A stretch of 52,527 bases of DNA from Candidatus Omnitrophota bacterium (GTDB lineage: Bacteria; Omnitrophota; Gorgyraeia; Aquiviventales; Aquiviventaceae): positions 1 through 52,527 of the forward strand of contig JACPRA010000038.1 of assembly GCA_016190215.1 (NCBI GenBank). The letters run 5' to 3'. The position numbers and the translations under genes were made by a program. Under the pieces are notes generated by a model. That model was not told where the DNA came from. It saw nothing but the letters and a program-made list of their open reading frames with translations, and searched no databases. How positions within the stretch are numbered: position 1 is the first letter of the stretch; each line of letters starts with the position of its first letter. Below are positions 8,206-16,772 of the stretch, piece after piece.

Positions 8206-9246
8206 TCAAAACGGCCCCTTGAACCGCTGCTCGTAGCTGTAAAACGATTCGCCGCTCAGGTCGGTCGGCTCCAGGTCCAGCAGCCGCTCCACGCTGCGGA
8301 TGATGCTCACCGCCGAGGGATAAAAGAGGTTCTCCAGCGGCCGCGTCGTCGGGCACGGCACGTGCGCAAACCCCAGCCGCTCCACCGGCGCCTTCAGGGC
8401 CCCGAAACACCGCGCATGCAACTGCGCGGCCAGCTCCGCGCTGAAGCCGCAGAACGTCCAGTCGTAGTCGGCCACGACGCACCGCCCGGTCTTGGCGACC
8501 GAGGCCGCGATGGGCTCGATGCCCAGCGGGGCGATGCTGCGCGCATCCACCACCTCCAGCTCGATCCCCCGCTTGGCCAGCACCTCGGCCGCTTTCAACG
8601 CTTCAATCGTCATCCAGGAGGTGGCGACCACCGTGGCGTCGCGCCCGATCCGGCGCACCGCCGGCTCGCCCAAGGGCACCTGCAGCCGCTCATCCACCTC
8701 GCCTGGCACGTCATACAGCCAGCGGTGCTCCAAGACCAGCACCGGGTTGTCCTCGCGGATCGCCGTGCGCAGCAGGCTGTAGGCATCCTGCGCGGTGGTC
8801 GGCATCACCACCTTCAGTCCGGGAATATGGCCGAAGACGCCGTGCAACGATTTGCTGTGCTGCGCGGACTGCCCCCAGCCCCGCCCGATGATCGCGCGGA
8901 TCACCAGGGGCACCTGGAGCCGGCCGCCGGTCATGTAGCGCAGGTTGGAGACCATGTTGACGATCTGGTTCATCGCCAAGAGCGTGAAGTCGGCGCGGAT
9001 GTGCACGTGGATCGGCCGCAGCCCGGACAACGCGGCCCCGAGCGCGACCCCGGTCATCGCCTCTTCGGAGAGCGGCGTGCCGAAGCAGCGCGACGCCCCG
9101 AAGCGCTCCACGAGGCCCTGCGTGCTGCCGAAGATGCGCTTGTGGTCCGGCACGTCCAGCCCGAAGACGAAGACGTTCGGGTCCGCGGCCATCTCCTCTT
9201 CCATGGCCCAGGTCAGGGCCCGCCGGTAGGTCACGAGCCGGCTCAT
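8206..9246 (-). CDS. TPP-dependent dehydrogenase/carboligase E1 beta subunit
   Basis: 346 residues of the transketolase-pyrimidine plus transketolase-C type, as in E1-beta subunits of 2-oxoacid dehydrogenases. Typical segments are TPLSEEAMTGVALGAALSGLRPI (split here across the family's conserved Glu), an HSKSLHGVFGHIPGLKVVMPTT region and ARSIAPLG in the C-terminal domain. Its start overlaps the stop of the E1-alpha gene (ATGA), so the subunits are made together. No E2 acyltransferase or E3 is present nearby, which argues against a metabolic dehydrogenase complex and for a dedicated carboligation or decarboxylation in sugar synthesis. That reading is inference. Confidence 0.85.
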   Translation of the reverse strand: MSRLVTYRRALTWAMEEEMAADPNVFVFGLDVPDHKRIFGSTQGLVERFGASRCFGTPLSEEAMTGVALGAALSGLRPIHVHIRADFTLLAMNQIVNMVSNLRYMTGGRLQVPLVIRAIIGRGWGQSAQHSKSLHGVFGHIPGLKVVMPTTAQDAYSLLRTAIREDNPVLVLEHRWLYDVPGEVDERLQVPLGEPAVRRIGRDATVVATSWMTIEALKAAEVLAKRGIELEVVDARSIAPLGIEPIAASVAKTGRCVVADYDWTFCGFSAELAAQLHARCFGALKAPVERLGFAHVPCPTTRPLENLFYPSAVSIIRSVERLLDLEPTDLSGESFYSYEQRFKGPF

Positions 9247-10262
9247 GCGCGCGGCTCCCCGCCCGCGAAGACGTCGCGCAAGAGTTCCTCCGGCGGCGGA
9301 AACGGCGCGGCTTGCGCCGCGGCGATGCTGCGGGAAATCTTGGCCTCCACCGCCTCGGCCGCCGCCTTCAGCGCCTCCGGGGGGCAGCCCTGCTCCCGCA
9401 ACGCGCGCTCGACACGGCGCAGCGGATCCAGGCGCTCGCGCGTGTCCGCGTCGGGGGCGCTGCGATAGCCCGCGTCGAAGTCCTCGCGGTTGCCCACGTG
9501 CTCGAGAAACCGGAAATAGGTCAGGTGCAGCAAGCCCGGGCCGGGGTCCTGGGCCATCGCGCTGAGGACCGAGCGCGTGAGGGCCTGCACCTCGGTCACG
9601 TCGCTGCCGTCGCCGCTGGCGACGTGGCACGTGAAGCCGTTCACCGCTTCGGGGATGGAGCGGAAGCCTTGGCGCTGCGCCGTCGCCGTGTGGATCGCCA
9701 GCCCGTTGTCCTCGCACACGAACAGGACGCGCAGCCGGTGGAGGCAGGCGAAGTTCAGGCTTTCCCAGAAGACGCCTTCTTCCACGGCGCCGTCGCCGAA
9801 GAACACGGCCGTCAACCCGCCGGTGTTTCGATACGATTCGGCGAAGGCCGCGCCCACCGCCACCGGGATCGTGCTGGCCACGACCGCCGAGGTGGCCACC
9901 AAGCCGTGCGCGGGCGACGCCAGGTGCATCGAACCGGCCTTGCCCTTCCCGGCCCCGGTGATTTTGCCGTACAGTTCGCCGAAAAACCCGTCGGTGTCTC
10001 CGCCCGTGACCGTCAAATAGAGCGCGTGGTTGCGGTAGGTGCCGAAGGTCTTGGCCCCGGGCGGCAGGCAGGAGCACACGCCCACCGGAATCGCTTCTTC
10101 GCCGATCCCCAGGTGCACCGGCGTTTTCATCTCATCGTGGTGATATTCCGCGCAAATGGCCTCTTCAGCGCGCCGGATCAGCAGCATCCTGGAGTACAGC
10201 TCGAGCGCTTCCGTCAGGTCCGGCGTCCGGCGGGCCGGCTGCACCGCGCTGGGCAGGGTCAT
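9243..10262 (-). CDS. TPP-dependent dehydrogenase/carboligase E1 alpha subunit
   Basis: 339 residues of the E1-dehydrogenase alpha fold with the TPP/Mg motif GDGAVEEG (156-163) ending in CEDNGLAI (183-190), and GKGKAGSMH (106-113), where E1-alpha subunits bind the diphosphate. It pairs with the beta subunit encoded directly downstream. It lies among nucleotide-sugar enzymes rather than with E2/E3 genes. Known precedent: the AviB1/AviB2 pair of avilamycin biosynthesis, related to E1 alpha/beta, installs a two-carbon branch on a sugar. Acetoin or pyruvate dehydrogenase is the conventional alternative. Start ATG overlaps the stop of the GT87-like gene. Confidence 0.85.
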   Translation of the reverse strand: MTLPSAVQPARRTPDLTEALELYSRMLLIRRAEEAICAEYHHDEMKTPVHLGIGEEAIPVGVCSCLPPGAKTFGTYRNHALYLTVTGGDTDGFFGELYGKITGAGKGKAGSMHLASPAHGLVATSAVVASTIPVAVGAAFAESYRNTGGLTAVFFGDGAVEEGVFWESLNFACLHRLRVLFVCEDNGLAIHTATAQRQGFRSIPEAVNGFTCHVASGDGSDVTEVQALTRSVLSAMAQDPGPGLLHLTYFRFLEHVGNREDFDAGYRSAPDADTRERLDPLRRVERALREQGCPPEALKAAAEAVEAKISRSIAAAQAAPFPPPEELLRDVFAGGEPRA

Positions 10263-11584
10263 CGTCCCGCCCCGGCCGCGGCCGGCTCAGCGGCGTCGGT
10301 GGCCTGCGGCAGGACCGGCTCCGGCCGGCCGGCCGAGGAAGCCCGCCGATGCGCGTCCACCAACACCAGCATGGCCAAAATCGCGCCGAACCCCGGCAGC
10401 GACCAGCCCTGCAGCACCCGCGCCGCGATCACGTTTGGATATCCCATCAGCCGCCCCCAAATGCTCATCGGCACGATAAATCCGGACAACAGCACCGCGG
10501 CCACGAGGGCGGCTTTCGTCATCCGGCCCAGCGCGTTGGGATCGCGCAGCCACGCGGCCACGCCGACCGACAGGGCCGGCAGCGCAAACACCAGGTAGTA
10601 CGTATGGGCGTGCGGTGCTGTGATCACCACCAACAGCAGGAGGAACGCCATTTCCATGTCCAGCAGCGGGCTGCGGCGCGCGCGCCACAGCCACCACCAC
10701 CCGGCCAGGAAGACCGTCCCGCGCAGCGCGAGGCCGACCGGCCACAAGACCGCCCCCAATTGCACCGGCGGATTGGTGAGGTCCGGATTGAAGACGGTAA
10801 ACATCTTGTAGAGAATGCCGGAGAGGGCCTGGTTGGAATAGGAGGTGGGCACCCATTCGGCTTGGAACCCGCCGATGACGACGCGCATGGTCAGCGAATT
10901 CTCAAACCCGAGCAGCCATTGCCCCAGCCCGGCGAGCGCCAGCAGCACGGCCAGCGCGGTCCAGCCCGCTTTGCGGAACCCCTTCAGAAACAGGTACGGC
11001 ACCAAGATCGCCGGCAGGAATTTCGTCATGGCCGCGATACCGATCGCCGCCCCGGCCAGCCCTTCCCGGCCGCGCCGCAACGCCCACAGCGAGGCGGTGA
11101 TGAGGCAGAGCTCCAGCACCTCGATCTCCCGGCCGGCGAGCGTTTCCACGAAGGGAAAATAGTTCAGCCACACGCAGGCCAGCAGCAGCCACGCCGCCGG
11201 CCTGGGGCGCGGGCCCAGCAGCAGCCGGACCCACAGCGCGAACGCCGCCGCCGCCAGCGCATAATCGATCCACAGCACCACGACCATCGCGTGCTGCTTG
11301 GTCGGAGCGAGCATCAGCGGCACCGTCAGGAAATGCAGCACCGGCCCGTAGTTCCAAATGTCCGTGGATTGCACGAACCAGGGGACCAGCCATTCCTTGC
11401 TCAGCCAGGGCCAGCGCTTCGCAGCATCGAAGATGAGCGGCCCGGGGAACGCCGAGCGGAAATCCCCGCCGCCTGATCCCATGGCATCCAGGACGCCGCT
11501 CTTGAGAAAGTGGACCAGCGAATAGGCCACAAGCAGCCCCAGGGCGGCGCGGAGCAACCACCGGTGCCGGGTGATCGCGCTCAT
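10259..11584 (-). CDS. GT87-like (DUF2029) polyprenyl-sugar-dependent membrane glycosyltransferase
   Basis: 441 residues with roughly ten hydrophobic helices and a short Ala/Pro-rich cytoplasmic tail. The pattern (an acidic residue after the first helix in GGGDFRSAF, an AMTKFLPA turn in mid-protein, and APHAHTYY near the end) fits the DUF2029/GT87 family of GT-C enzymes such as PimE. These transfer a sugar from a polyprenyl phosphate donor outside the inner membrane. The GT2 and UbiA enzymes of the locus could make such donors. Start ATG overlaps the stop of the upstream epimerase (ATGA). Donor and acceptor are not readable. Confidence 0.72.
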   Translation of the reverse strand: MSAITRHRWLLRAALGLLVAYSLVHFLKSGVLDAMGSGGGDFRSAFPGPLIFDAAKRWPWLSKEWLVPWFVQSTDIWNYGPVLHFLTVPLMLAPTKQHAMVVVLWIDYALAAAAFALWVRLLLGPRPRPAAWLLLACVWLNYFPFVETLAGREIEVLELCLITASLWALRRGREGLAGAAIGIAAMTKFLPAILVPYLFLKGFRKAGWTALAVLLALAGLGQWLLGFENSLTMRVVIGGFQAEWVPTSYSNQALSGILYKMFTVFNPDLTNPPVQLGAVLWPVGLALRGTVFLAGWWWLWRARRSPLLDMEMAFLLLLVVITAPHAHTYYLVFALPALSVGVAAWLRDPNALGRMTKAALVAAVLLSGFIVPMSIWGRLMGYPNVIAARVLQGWSLPGFGAILAMLVLVDAHRRASSAGRPEPVLPQATDAAEPAAAGAGR

Positions 11585-12570
11585 CGCGCCCCCGTCCGGG
11601 CCATGTACCACTCCAAGGTCTTCGCCAATCCCTGGTCCAAGTCCACCTGGGCTTCGCATCCGGTCAAGCGCGTCAGCTTGCTCGTATCCGGGCAGCGGCG
11701 CGCCACCGAATCCTGCCGCCGCCCCCGCTCCACGATTTCCAGCTCCTCGCCCATGGCGCGCATCACCCGCCGGGCCAGCTCCCGCATCGTCAGCTCCTCG
11801 CGGCTGTTGCCGATGTGCACGATCTCGCCGGCGCACGAGGGCGATGCCGCCGCGGCCCGCGTGGCTTCCACCGCGTCGTCCACGTAGCAGAAGGCGCGGG
11901 TTTCTTCTCCGCCGTAAATCGAGAACGGGTGCTCGCGCGCGTGCACCCGGGCGATGAATTCCGGAATCACGTGCCGCGATCCCATCCGCGGGCCGTAGAT
12001 ATTGTGGTATCGCACCACCGTCCATGGAACCTGGTGCGTCCGGCCGAACTGCTCGCAGAGCACCTCACCCATGAACTTGCTCGTGCCGTAGGAAAACCGC
12101 GTCGGGGTCGGCTGCGGGAACACCACGGGCACGCGCTCATCCGTCGGCAGCCGCAGGACCCCGATCGCGTCCGCCCCGGCGTACACTTCCGAGGTGGAGC
12201 TGTAGAGCAGCCGTCCCACCCGGATCGCGCTGCGCTGGATGGCGTCGAGCAATTGCACCGTCACCATCACGTTGGTCCGGGCCACGTCGTACGGGCGGTC
12301 GTAAAAGAGCTGCGTGCCGTTGATCGCCGCCAGGTGATACACCACGTCCACCGAAGGCGGGACCAGCTCGCCCAGCGGAACCGGCTCCGTCAAGTTGCAC
12401 GGGTGGATCGACACCCCCGGCTGCCGGCTCAAGGCGTCCAGCGCCTCATCCTGGCGGCCGTCGAGCTTGGCCAGATTATCCAGCACGATGACGCGGTCGC
12501 CCCGCTGCGCGTGGAGGCGCGCGAGGTGATAGCCGATGAAGCCCGCTCCGCCGGTGATCACCACCGTCAT
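11581..12570 (-). CDS. NAD-dependent nucleotide-sugar epimerase/dehydratase
   Basis: 329 residues from MTVVITGGAGFIG; ATG 12570 is chosen because it forms an ATGA overlap with the upstream gene and begins the NAD-binding strand. Motifs: TGGAGFIGYH, TSEVYAG, and active-site FSYGTSK (Y-x3-K); RYHNIYGPRMGSRHVIPEF is the family's substrate-loop region. Overall it resembles the dTDP-glucose 4,6-dehydratase/UDP-glucuronate decarboxylase branch of extended SDRs. It could supply the 4-keto-6-deoxy intermediate used by the PLP 3-dehydratase of the locus, but the substrate is not identifiable. Confidence 0.78.
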   Translation of the reverse strand: MTVVITGGAGFIGYHLARLHAQRGDRVIVLDNLAKLDGRQDEALDALSRQPGVSIHPCNLTEPVPLGELVPPSVDVVYHLAAINGTQLFYDRPYDVARTNVMVTVQLLDAIQRSAIRVGRLLYSSTSEVYAGADAIGVLRLPTDERVPVVFPQPTPTRFSYGTSKFMGEVLCEQFGRTHQVPWTVVRYHNIYGPRMGSRHVIPEFIARVHAREHPFSIYGGEETRAFCYVDDAVEATRAAAASPSCAGEIVHIGNSREELTMRELARRVMRAMGEELEIVERGRRQDSVARRCPDTSKLTRLTGCEAQVDLDQGLAKTLEWYMARTGAR

Positions 12571-13406
12571 CGCGCCGTCTCCCCGGCCCGGCAAGAGACC
12601 CCCTCGCCGGAGCGGTCCGCGATCGCGGCGGCATCCAGAAACCGCCGCGCCACCTGCGCCGACGCCGGCATGGGCCGCAACGAGGACACCTTGGCGGCGC
12701 TCACGTCATAGCGGTAGGTCACGGCCTCCGCGCCGGGCGCCAGCCGCGGCGGGACGGGCAGCAATCCGGCCAGGTCGCCCAGCCGCACGCCGCCGATGCC
12801 GGTGACGTTGAAGATCTCGCGGTCAGGCCGCGAGGCCGTCACGGCGTCCAGCGTGTCGGCGATGGTCGCCGTGTCAATCAGCGTCAGCTCGGAGTCCAGG
12901 GACATGTGCAGCGGCTCGCCGCGCATCAGGTCGAAGATCGGCCCCTTGCGCAGCCCCGGCCCCACCACTGTCCCGAGGCGCAGGATCGCCCACCGCGAGG
13001 CGAAGCGCTCCACCAGCCGCTCCGCCACCCACTTATGAAACCCGTAGACGTCCAGTTGCGCCGGATCGATCACCGCGTCCTCGTGATTCTGCGCCGGGTT
13101 CTGCCGGTTCGAATAGACGTCCACCGTGGACAGATAGACGTACAGCTCCGCGCGGATGTCCTGCAGCGAGCGCGCCACGCTGGCCACGCTCTTGTCGAAA
13201 TCCCACACCGGGTCCTGGTGTGCGCGGTAGCGGAAGGTATTCCCGTTGCAGTTGACCACCACGCGCGCCGCAGCGCCCGCCGCCTCCGCGTAGGTCGCGG
13301 AGTTGACGGCGCGGAACGCCGCCCGCCGCCGCTCCAGGTGGCGGCAGAGGGCCGAGCCGATCAGCCCGGTGCCGCCCAGAATCAGGTAGTCCGTCTCAAG
13401 GGCCAC
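12567..13406 (-). CDS. NAD(P)-dependent SDR, 4-ketosugar reductase-like
   Basis: 279 residues with nucleotide loop LGGTGLIGSA near the N-terminus, STVDVYS, and active-site YGFHK (Y-x3-K). Size and motif spacing fit small reductases of the RfbD/4-ketosugar reductase type rather than 4,6-dehydratases. It begins with GTG (13406), preceded by a strong GGGGAGG site, and overlaps the GT2 gene by 11 nt. It may perform the last ketoreduction on the locus's unusual sugar, which is inference. Confidence 0.75.
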   Translation of the reverse strand: MALETDYLILGGTGLIGSALCRHLERRRAAFRAVNSATYAEAAGAAARVVVNCNGNTFRYRAHQDPVWDFDKSVASVARSLQDIRAELYVYLSTVDVYSNRQNPAQNHEDAVIDPAQLDVYGFHKWVAERLVERFASRWAILRLGTVVGPGLRKGPIFDLMRGEPLHMSLDSELTLIDTATIADTLDAVTASRPDREIFNVTGIGGVRLGDLAGLLPVPPRLAPGAEAVTYRYDVSAAKVSSLRPMPASAQVARRFLDAAAIADRSGEGVSCRAGETAR

Positions 13407-14253
13407 CGCCGGCCTCCCCCCTCATCGCGCGCGGCGCGCCGCACCAGCGCGCCAGCCAACGGGCCGGGACGCGCGCCACGCGGTTGCGCAGCAGTGCCAC
13501 CCCGAACCACGGCAGGTACGTCACGATCGCGCGGCCAAGCCTGAAACGGCTCGTCCCATGCCGGCGGTCCCGCCAGACGGTGGGGATCTCCCGCATCTCG
13601 TAGCCCAGCACGTGCGCCTTGGCGACGATTTCCAGCGTCACGCTGAAGCTCTGGGTGCTGCGCAGCCGCAGCGCCTTGAGCATCCGGCCTGAATAGAGCT
13701 TGAAGCTGTTCGTCGGGTCATAGGGCAGCCCGGCCAGCCGGTGCAGCAGCCAGCCGGCCAGCCACGGCACCCAGGCCTTGATCAGGATGGTCCCCGCCAA
13801 GAGCTGTTCGCCGCCCTGGCAGTACCGGGAGGGCACGACGATATCCACCCCCTCCGACATCCAGCGCAGCCAGGCGCTCACCTCGGCCAAATCGTCGGAG
13901 CCGTCGCCCATCACCACGAGCACGGCGGGAGCCGTGGCCTCCTCGAACCCGGTGCGCAGCGCGCCCGAGGGGCCGCGCGCCACCCGGTTCTTCACCGCGC
14001 GCACGTGGGGGCGCGTCTGCGCGAGCCGCCGCACCACGGGCAGGGTCGAATCGTCATCCACGTCGTAGATCACCAGCACCTCATGCGGGGCGGGCACATG
14101 CTCGGCGATGGCCTGCAAGGTCGGCAGCACGTGCTCCCCTTCGCGGTACACCGGCACCACGACGGACACGACCGGCGCCACCGCCGAGGCGGCGGCGCGG
14201 TCCTGATCGCGGCCCTGCGCAGCCGCCGGCGCGGAGATTCCGGAGATCGTCAT
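13396..14253 (-). CDS. GT2 glycosyltransferase, polyprenyl-phosphate sugar synthase-like
   Basis: 285 residues with one GT-A fold: VSVVVPVYREGEHV at the start, the YDVDDDST and VVMGDGSDD metal/nucleotide-binding Asp clusters, and a VPSRYCQGGE segment typical of dolichol-phosphate mannose synthase relatives. It lacks the C-terminal transmembrane pair of GtrB-type enzymes. Such enzymes load a sugar on polyprenyl phosphate at the cytoplasmic face, giving donors for GT-C transferases (see 10259-11584 and 19532-21301). Start ATG has an AGGAG site 3 nt upstream. Confidence 0.82.
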   Translation of the reverse strand: MTISGISAPAAAQGRDQDRAAASAVAPVVSVVVPVYREGEHVLPTLQAIAEHVPAPHEVLVIYDVDDDSTLPVVRRLAQTRPHVRAVKNRVARGPSGALRTGFEEATAPAVLVVMGDGSDDLAEVSAWLRWMSEGVDIVVPSRYCQGGEQLLAGTILIKAWVPWLAGWLLHRLAGLPYDPTNSFKLYSGRMLKALRLRSTQSFSVTLEIVAKAHVLGYEMREIPTVWRDRRHGTSRFRLGRAIVTYLPWFGVALLRNRVARVPARWLARWCGAPRAMRGEAGGGP

Positions 14254-14260
14254 GCGCTCC

Positions 14261-15502
14261 TCACGGCACCATCCGGGGCGCGGGCAGCGGCACCAGGAAT
14301 CTGCCGCCCCGCCGGATGTACTCGCTCTGCTTCAAAAAGAAGTCCAGGTAGTTCCAGCTCAGCAGCAGCGCGCACTCGGGCATGCGCTCCAGGAACTCCT
14401 CCTCGCTGACCACCGGGATGTGCGAGCCGGGGGTCAGCGTCCGCTGCTTCAAGGGGTTCGTCTCGGCGATGCACTCGATCAGCTCCCGCGTCGCGCCCAA
14501 GTAGTTCAGCAAGGTGTTCCCTTTCGCCGGCGCCCCGTAGCCGCCGACCCGCTTGCCGCTGCGCCGCAGCGCGTGGAGCAGCTCCAGCGTTTTGGTTTTC
14601 ACCGCTTCCACCTGGCGGGCGTAATCCTGGTAGCGCTCCAGGCGCGACACGCCCCACGCCGCTTCGTCCTTCAGCATGCCGGCCACGGACGGCTCGACCG
14701 GCCACGGCCCGCCGCGCCGCTGCATGAAGACGCGGATCGCCGGGCCGGACGCGCCGAAGGGCACCCGGACCACGTCGAAGACGTCCAGCCCGTGCCGGGC
14801 CAGGAACGGCGCCATGGGCGTCAGGCTCAGGTAGCAGAGGTGCTCGTGATAGATGGTGTCGAACAAGGTCTGGTCGATCAGGTCGATCAGGTAGGGCGCT
14901 TCCACGATGCACACGCCCTCCGGCGCGAGCAGTGGGGGCAGGCCGTCGGTGAAGCGCCCGATGTCGTCCACGTGGGCGAAGACGTTCGTCGCGGTGACGA
15001 CCTTCGCGGCGCCGAAGCGGCCGACGATCTGCTGCGCCGCCTCCGGGCTGAAGAAGGCGTTCACCACGTCCAGGCCGGACGCGACGGCATGCTGCGCGAC
15101 CTTGGACGGCTCCACCCCGACCCGCACCAGGCCCGGCAGCGCGTAGCCGTGCAGCAGGATGCCGTCGTTGCAGCCGATGTCCGCCACCACGTCGCCCGCG
15201 CGCAGCGCGAAGCGCTCGGTCGCGTGCGCGGCCAGCGTGGCGTAGTGCGTCTTGAGCGCCTTGGAACTGGACGCCAGGTAGACGTAGTCGTCGAAGATGA
15301 GCTCCGGCGGCACGACGTCCAGCAGCTGCGTCAGCCAACAGTCCTGGCACACGTAGACGTCCAGGGGATAGCGCCGCTCGGACGCCACCTGCTCCACCCG
15401 CAGAAAACTGTTGGAGGGCGGGTGCTGCCCCAGCGACAGGAACGCCGCCAGGCGTGTCGAGCCGCAATAGCGGCAGTCGGCGCGCGTGCGGGCGTCGCTC
15501 AT
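14261..15502 (-). CDS. Nucleotide-sugar C-methyltransferase
   Basis: 413 residues in three parts: a zinc-binding head with C10-x2-C13 and C52-x2-C55, a class I SAM domain with VADIGCNDG (106-114), and a C-terminal Rossmann-like domain (VGGYGAPAKGNT). The Y218-H219-E220-H221 motif matches the catalytic region of TylC3/NovU-type sugar C-methyltransferases, which methylate C3 or C5 of 4-keto-deoxy sugars. This is strong evidence that the locus makes a C-branched sugar. Start ATG overlaps the stop of the upstream dehydrogenase (ATGA). Confidence 0.85.
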   Translation of the reverse strand: MSDARTRADCRYCGSTRLAAFLSLGQHPPSNSFLRVEQVASERRYPLDVYVCQDCWLTQLLDVVPPELIFDDYVYLASSSKALKTHYATLAAHATERFALRAGDVVADIGCNDGILLHGYALPGLVRVGVEPSKVAQHAVASGLDVVNAFFSPEAAQQIVGRFGAAKVVTATNVFAHVDDIGRFTDGLPPLLAPEGVCIVEAPYLIDLIDQTLFDTIYHEHLCYLSLTPMAPFLARHGLDVFDVVRVPFGASGPAIRVFMQRRGGPWPVEPSVAGMLKDEAAWGVSRLERYQDYARQVEAVKTKTLELLHALRRSGKRVGGYGAPAKGNTLLNYLGATRELIECIAETNPLKQRTLTPGSHIPVVSEEEFLERMPECALLLSWNYLDFFLKQSEYIRRGGRFLVPLPAPRMVP

Positions 15503-16764
15503 GCGGCGCGTCCCTGGCGCGTCAGGCCCCAGCAATCCACCACGTCTCTTCCCTCGAAGGAGAGCTGCCGGTAGGCGGTGTGCGGGCAGCCGATGAACAC
15601 GACGTCGCACCGCAGCGCCTGCGCCGCCGGCACGAAGGACGGGTCGGCGATGTACGGATCGCTGCACAGCACCGTCGCGCCTTCATACTCCAGCAGCTTG
15701 CGCAGCTTGTAGGCCAGCGACTCGCGATGGTCGTCGTTGTCCGCTTTGAACGCCATGCCCAGGATGCCCACCCGGGCGCCGGAGAGCGCGCGGCGCCGCT
15801 TGACCTGCTCGACCAGGAAGTCCGGCAGCGTCTCGTTGAGGAGCATCGCGGCATGGCCCACCGCGAAGTGCTGGCGGTTATACGCGGCCAACTGCATCGT
15901 GTCCTTCAGCAGGCAGGGGCCGGCCGCGAAGCCGGCGGCGGGAAAATCCGCCACGCGCTCGTAGCGGCGCATCATGGCATCCCGGATCCGGTAGAAGTCC
16001 AGCCCCTTCTCCGTGGCCGTCATGTAAAACTGGTTGGCCACGGCGAACTTGATGTAGCGCCACGCGTTGGTGAACAGCTTGGCCAGCTCCGCTTCCACCA
16101 TCCCCAGCTCGATCACTTCCCGGTTGAAGGCGGAAAACACGCGGCGGACGATCGCCAGGGTGCGCGCGTCGCTGGCGGAGATCAGCTGCGGCAGCTCGCC
16201 CAATTCTTTGATGGCCTTCCCCTGGGCGATCCGCTCCGGGCAGAAGCTCACCCCCACCTTCAGGCCCAGCGCGCGCAGCCGTTCTTGAATTTTCTCGGAC
16301 GTCCCGGGAAACAGCGTGCTGCGCAGCACGAGCACCTGGCCGTCGCGCAGCGACGGGCGGATCTGCTCGATGGCGCCGTAGACCTGCGTGAGGTCGGGGT
16401 TCAGGTGATCGTCCAGCGGGGTGCCCACGGTGAGGATGATGACATCGGCCGTCGCCACGTCCTGGTGCGACGAGCTGAACGCCAAAGCCGGGGCGGCCAA
16501 CGCATCCAACAGCGGCTGCGCGCCCTCTTCGAGGAACGGCAGGCGCTTCTGCTTCAGCGCCTCGATCTTGCGCCGGTCATGGTCAATGATCGTCACGGGA
16601 AACCCGTGTGTCGCCAGCACGAGCGAGAGCGGCAGCCCCACGTGCCCCGCCCCGCCGACGACGGCGATCCGCAGCGTGGCGCGGGGCGCGGCCGCGGTCC
16701 GGCCGCCGGCACGGCGCGCCGGCGCGCTGGAACGCTTGCGGGAGGATGCCAGGGTCGCAGGCAT
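15499..16764 (-). CDS. Nucleotide-sugar dehydrogenase (UDP-ManNAcA/UDP-Glc DH family)
   Basis: 421 residues. A ~35-residue basic, Ala-rich leader precedes the NAD domain (VVGGAGHVGLPLS). TPLDDHLNPD, STLFPGTS and FCPERIAQG are family signatures, and the catalytic Cys lies in AAGPCLLKD. The C-terminal UDP-binding domain (GMAFKADNDDHRES) is complete. The enzyme oxidises C6 of a UDP-sugar to a uronate in two NAD-dependent steps. It is one of three such dehydrogenases in this window and is more divergent than ugd. A GGxGG loop variant (AAGFAAGPC) around the catalytic Cys is unusual for the family. Confidence 0.82.
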   Translation of the reverse strand: MPATLASSRKRSSAPARRAGGRTAAAPRATLRIAVVGGAGHVGLPLSLVLATHGFPVTIIDHDRRKIEALKQKRLPFLEEGAQPLLDALAAPALAFSSSHQDVATADVIILTVGTPLDDHLNPDLTQVYGAIEQIRPSLRDGQVLVLRSTLFPGTSEKIQERLRALGLKVGVSFCPERIAQGKAIKELGELPQLISASDARTLAIVRRVFSAFNREVIELGMVEAELAKLFTNAWRYIKFAVANQFYMTATEKGLDFYRIRDAMMRRYERVADFPAAGFAAGPCLLKDTMQLAAYNRQHFAVGHAAMLLNETLPDFLVEQVKRRRALSGARVGILGMAFKADNDDHRESLAYKLRKLLEYEGATVLCSDPYIADPSFVPAAQALRCDVVFIGCPHTAYRQLSFEGRDVVDCWGLTRQGRAA

Positions 16765-16772
16765 GGGCGAGC

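Noticed and set aside
9243-9246. Conventional pyruvate dehydrogenase operon
   Set aside because: No E2 or E3 gene is adjacent and all neighbours are nucleotide-sugar enzymes.
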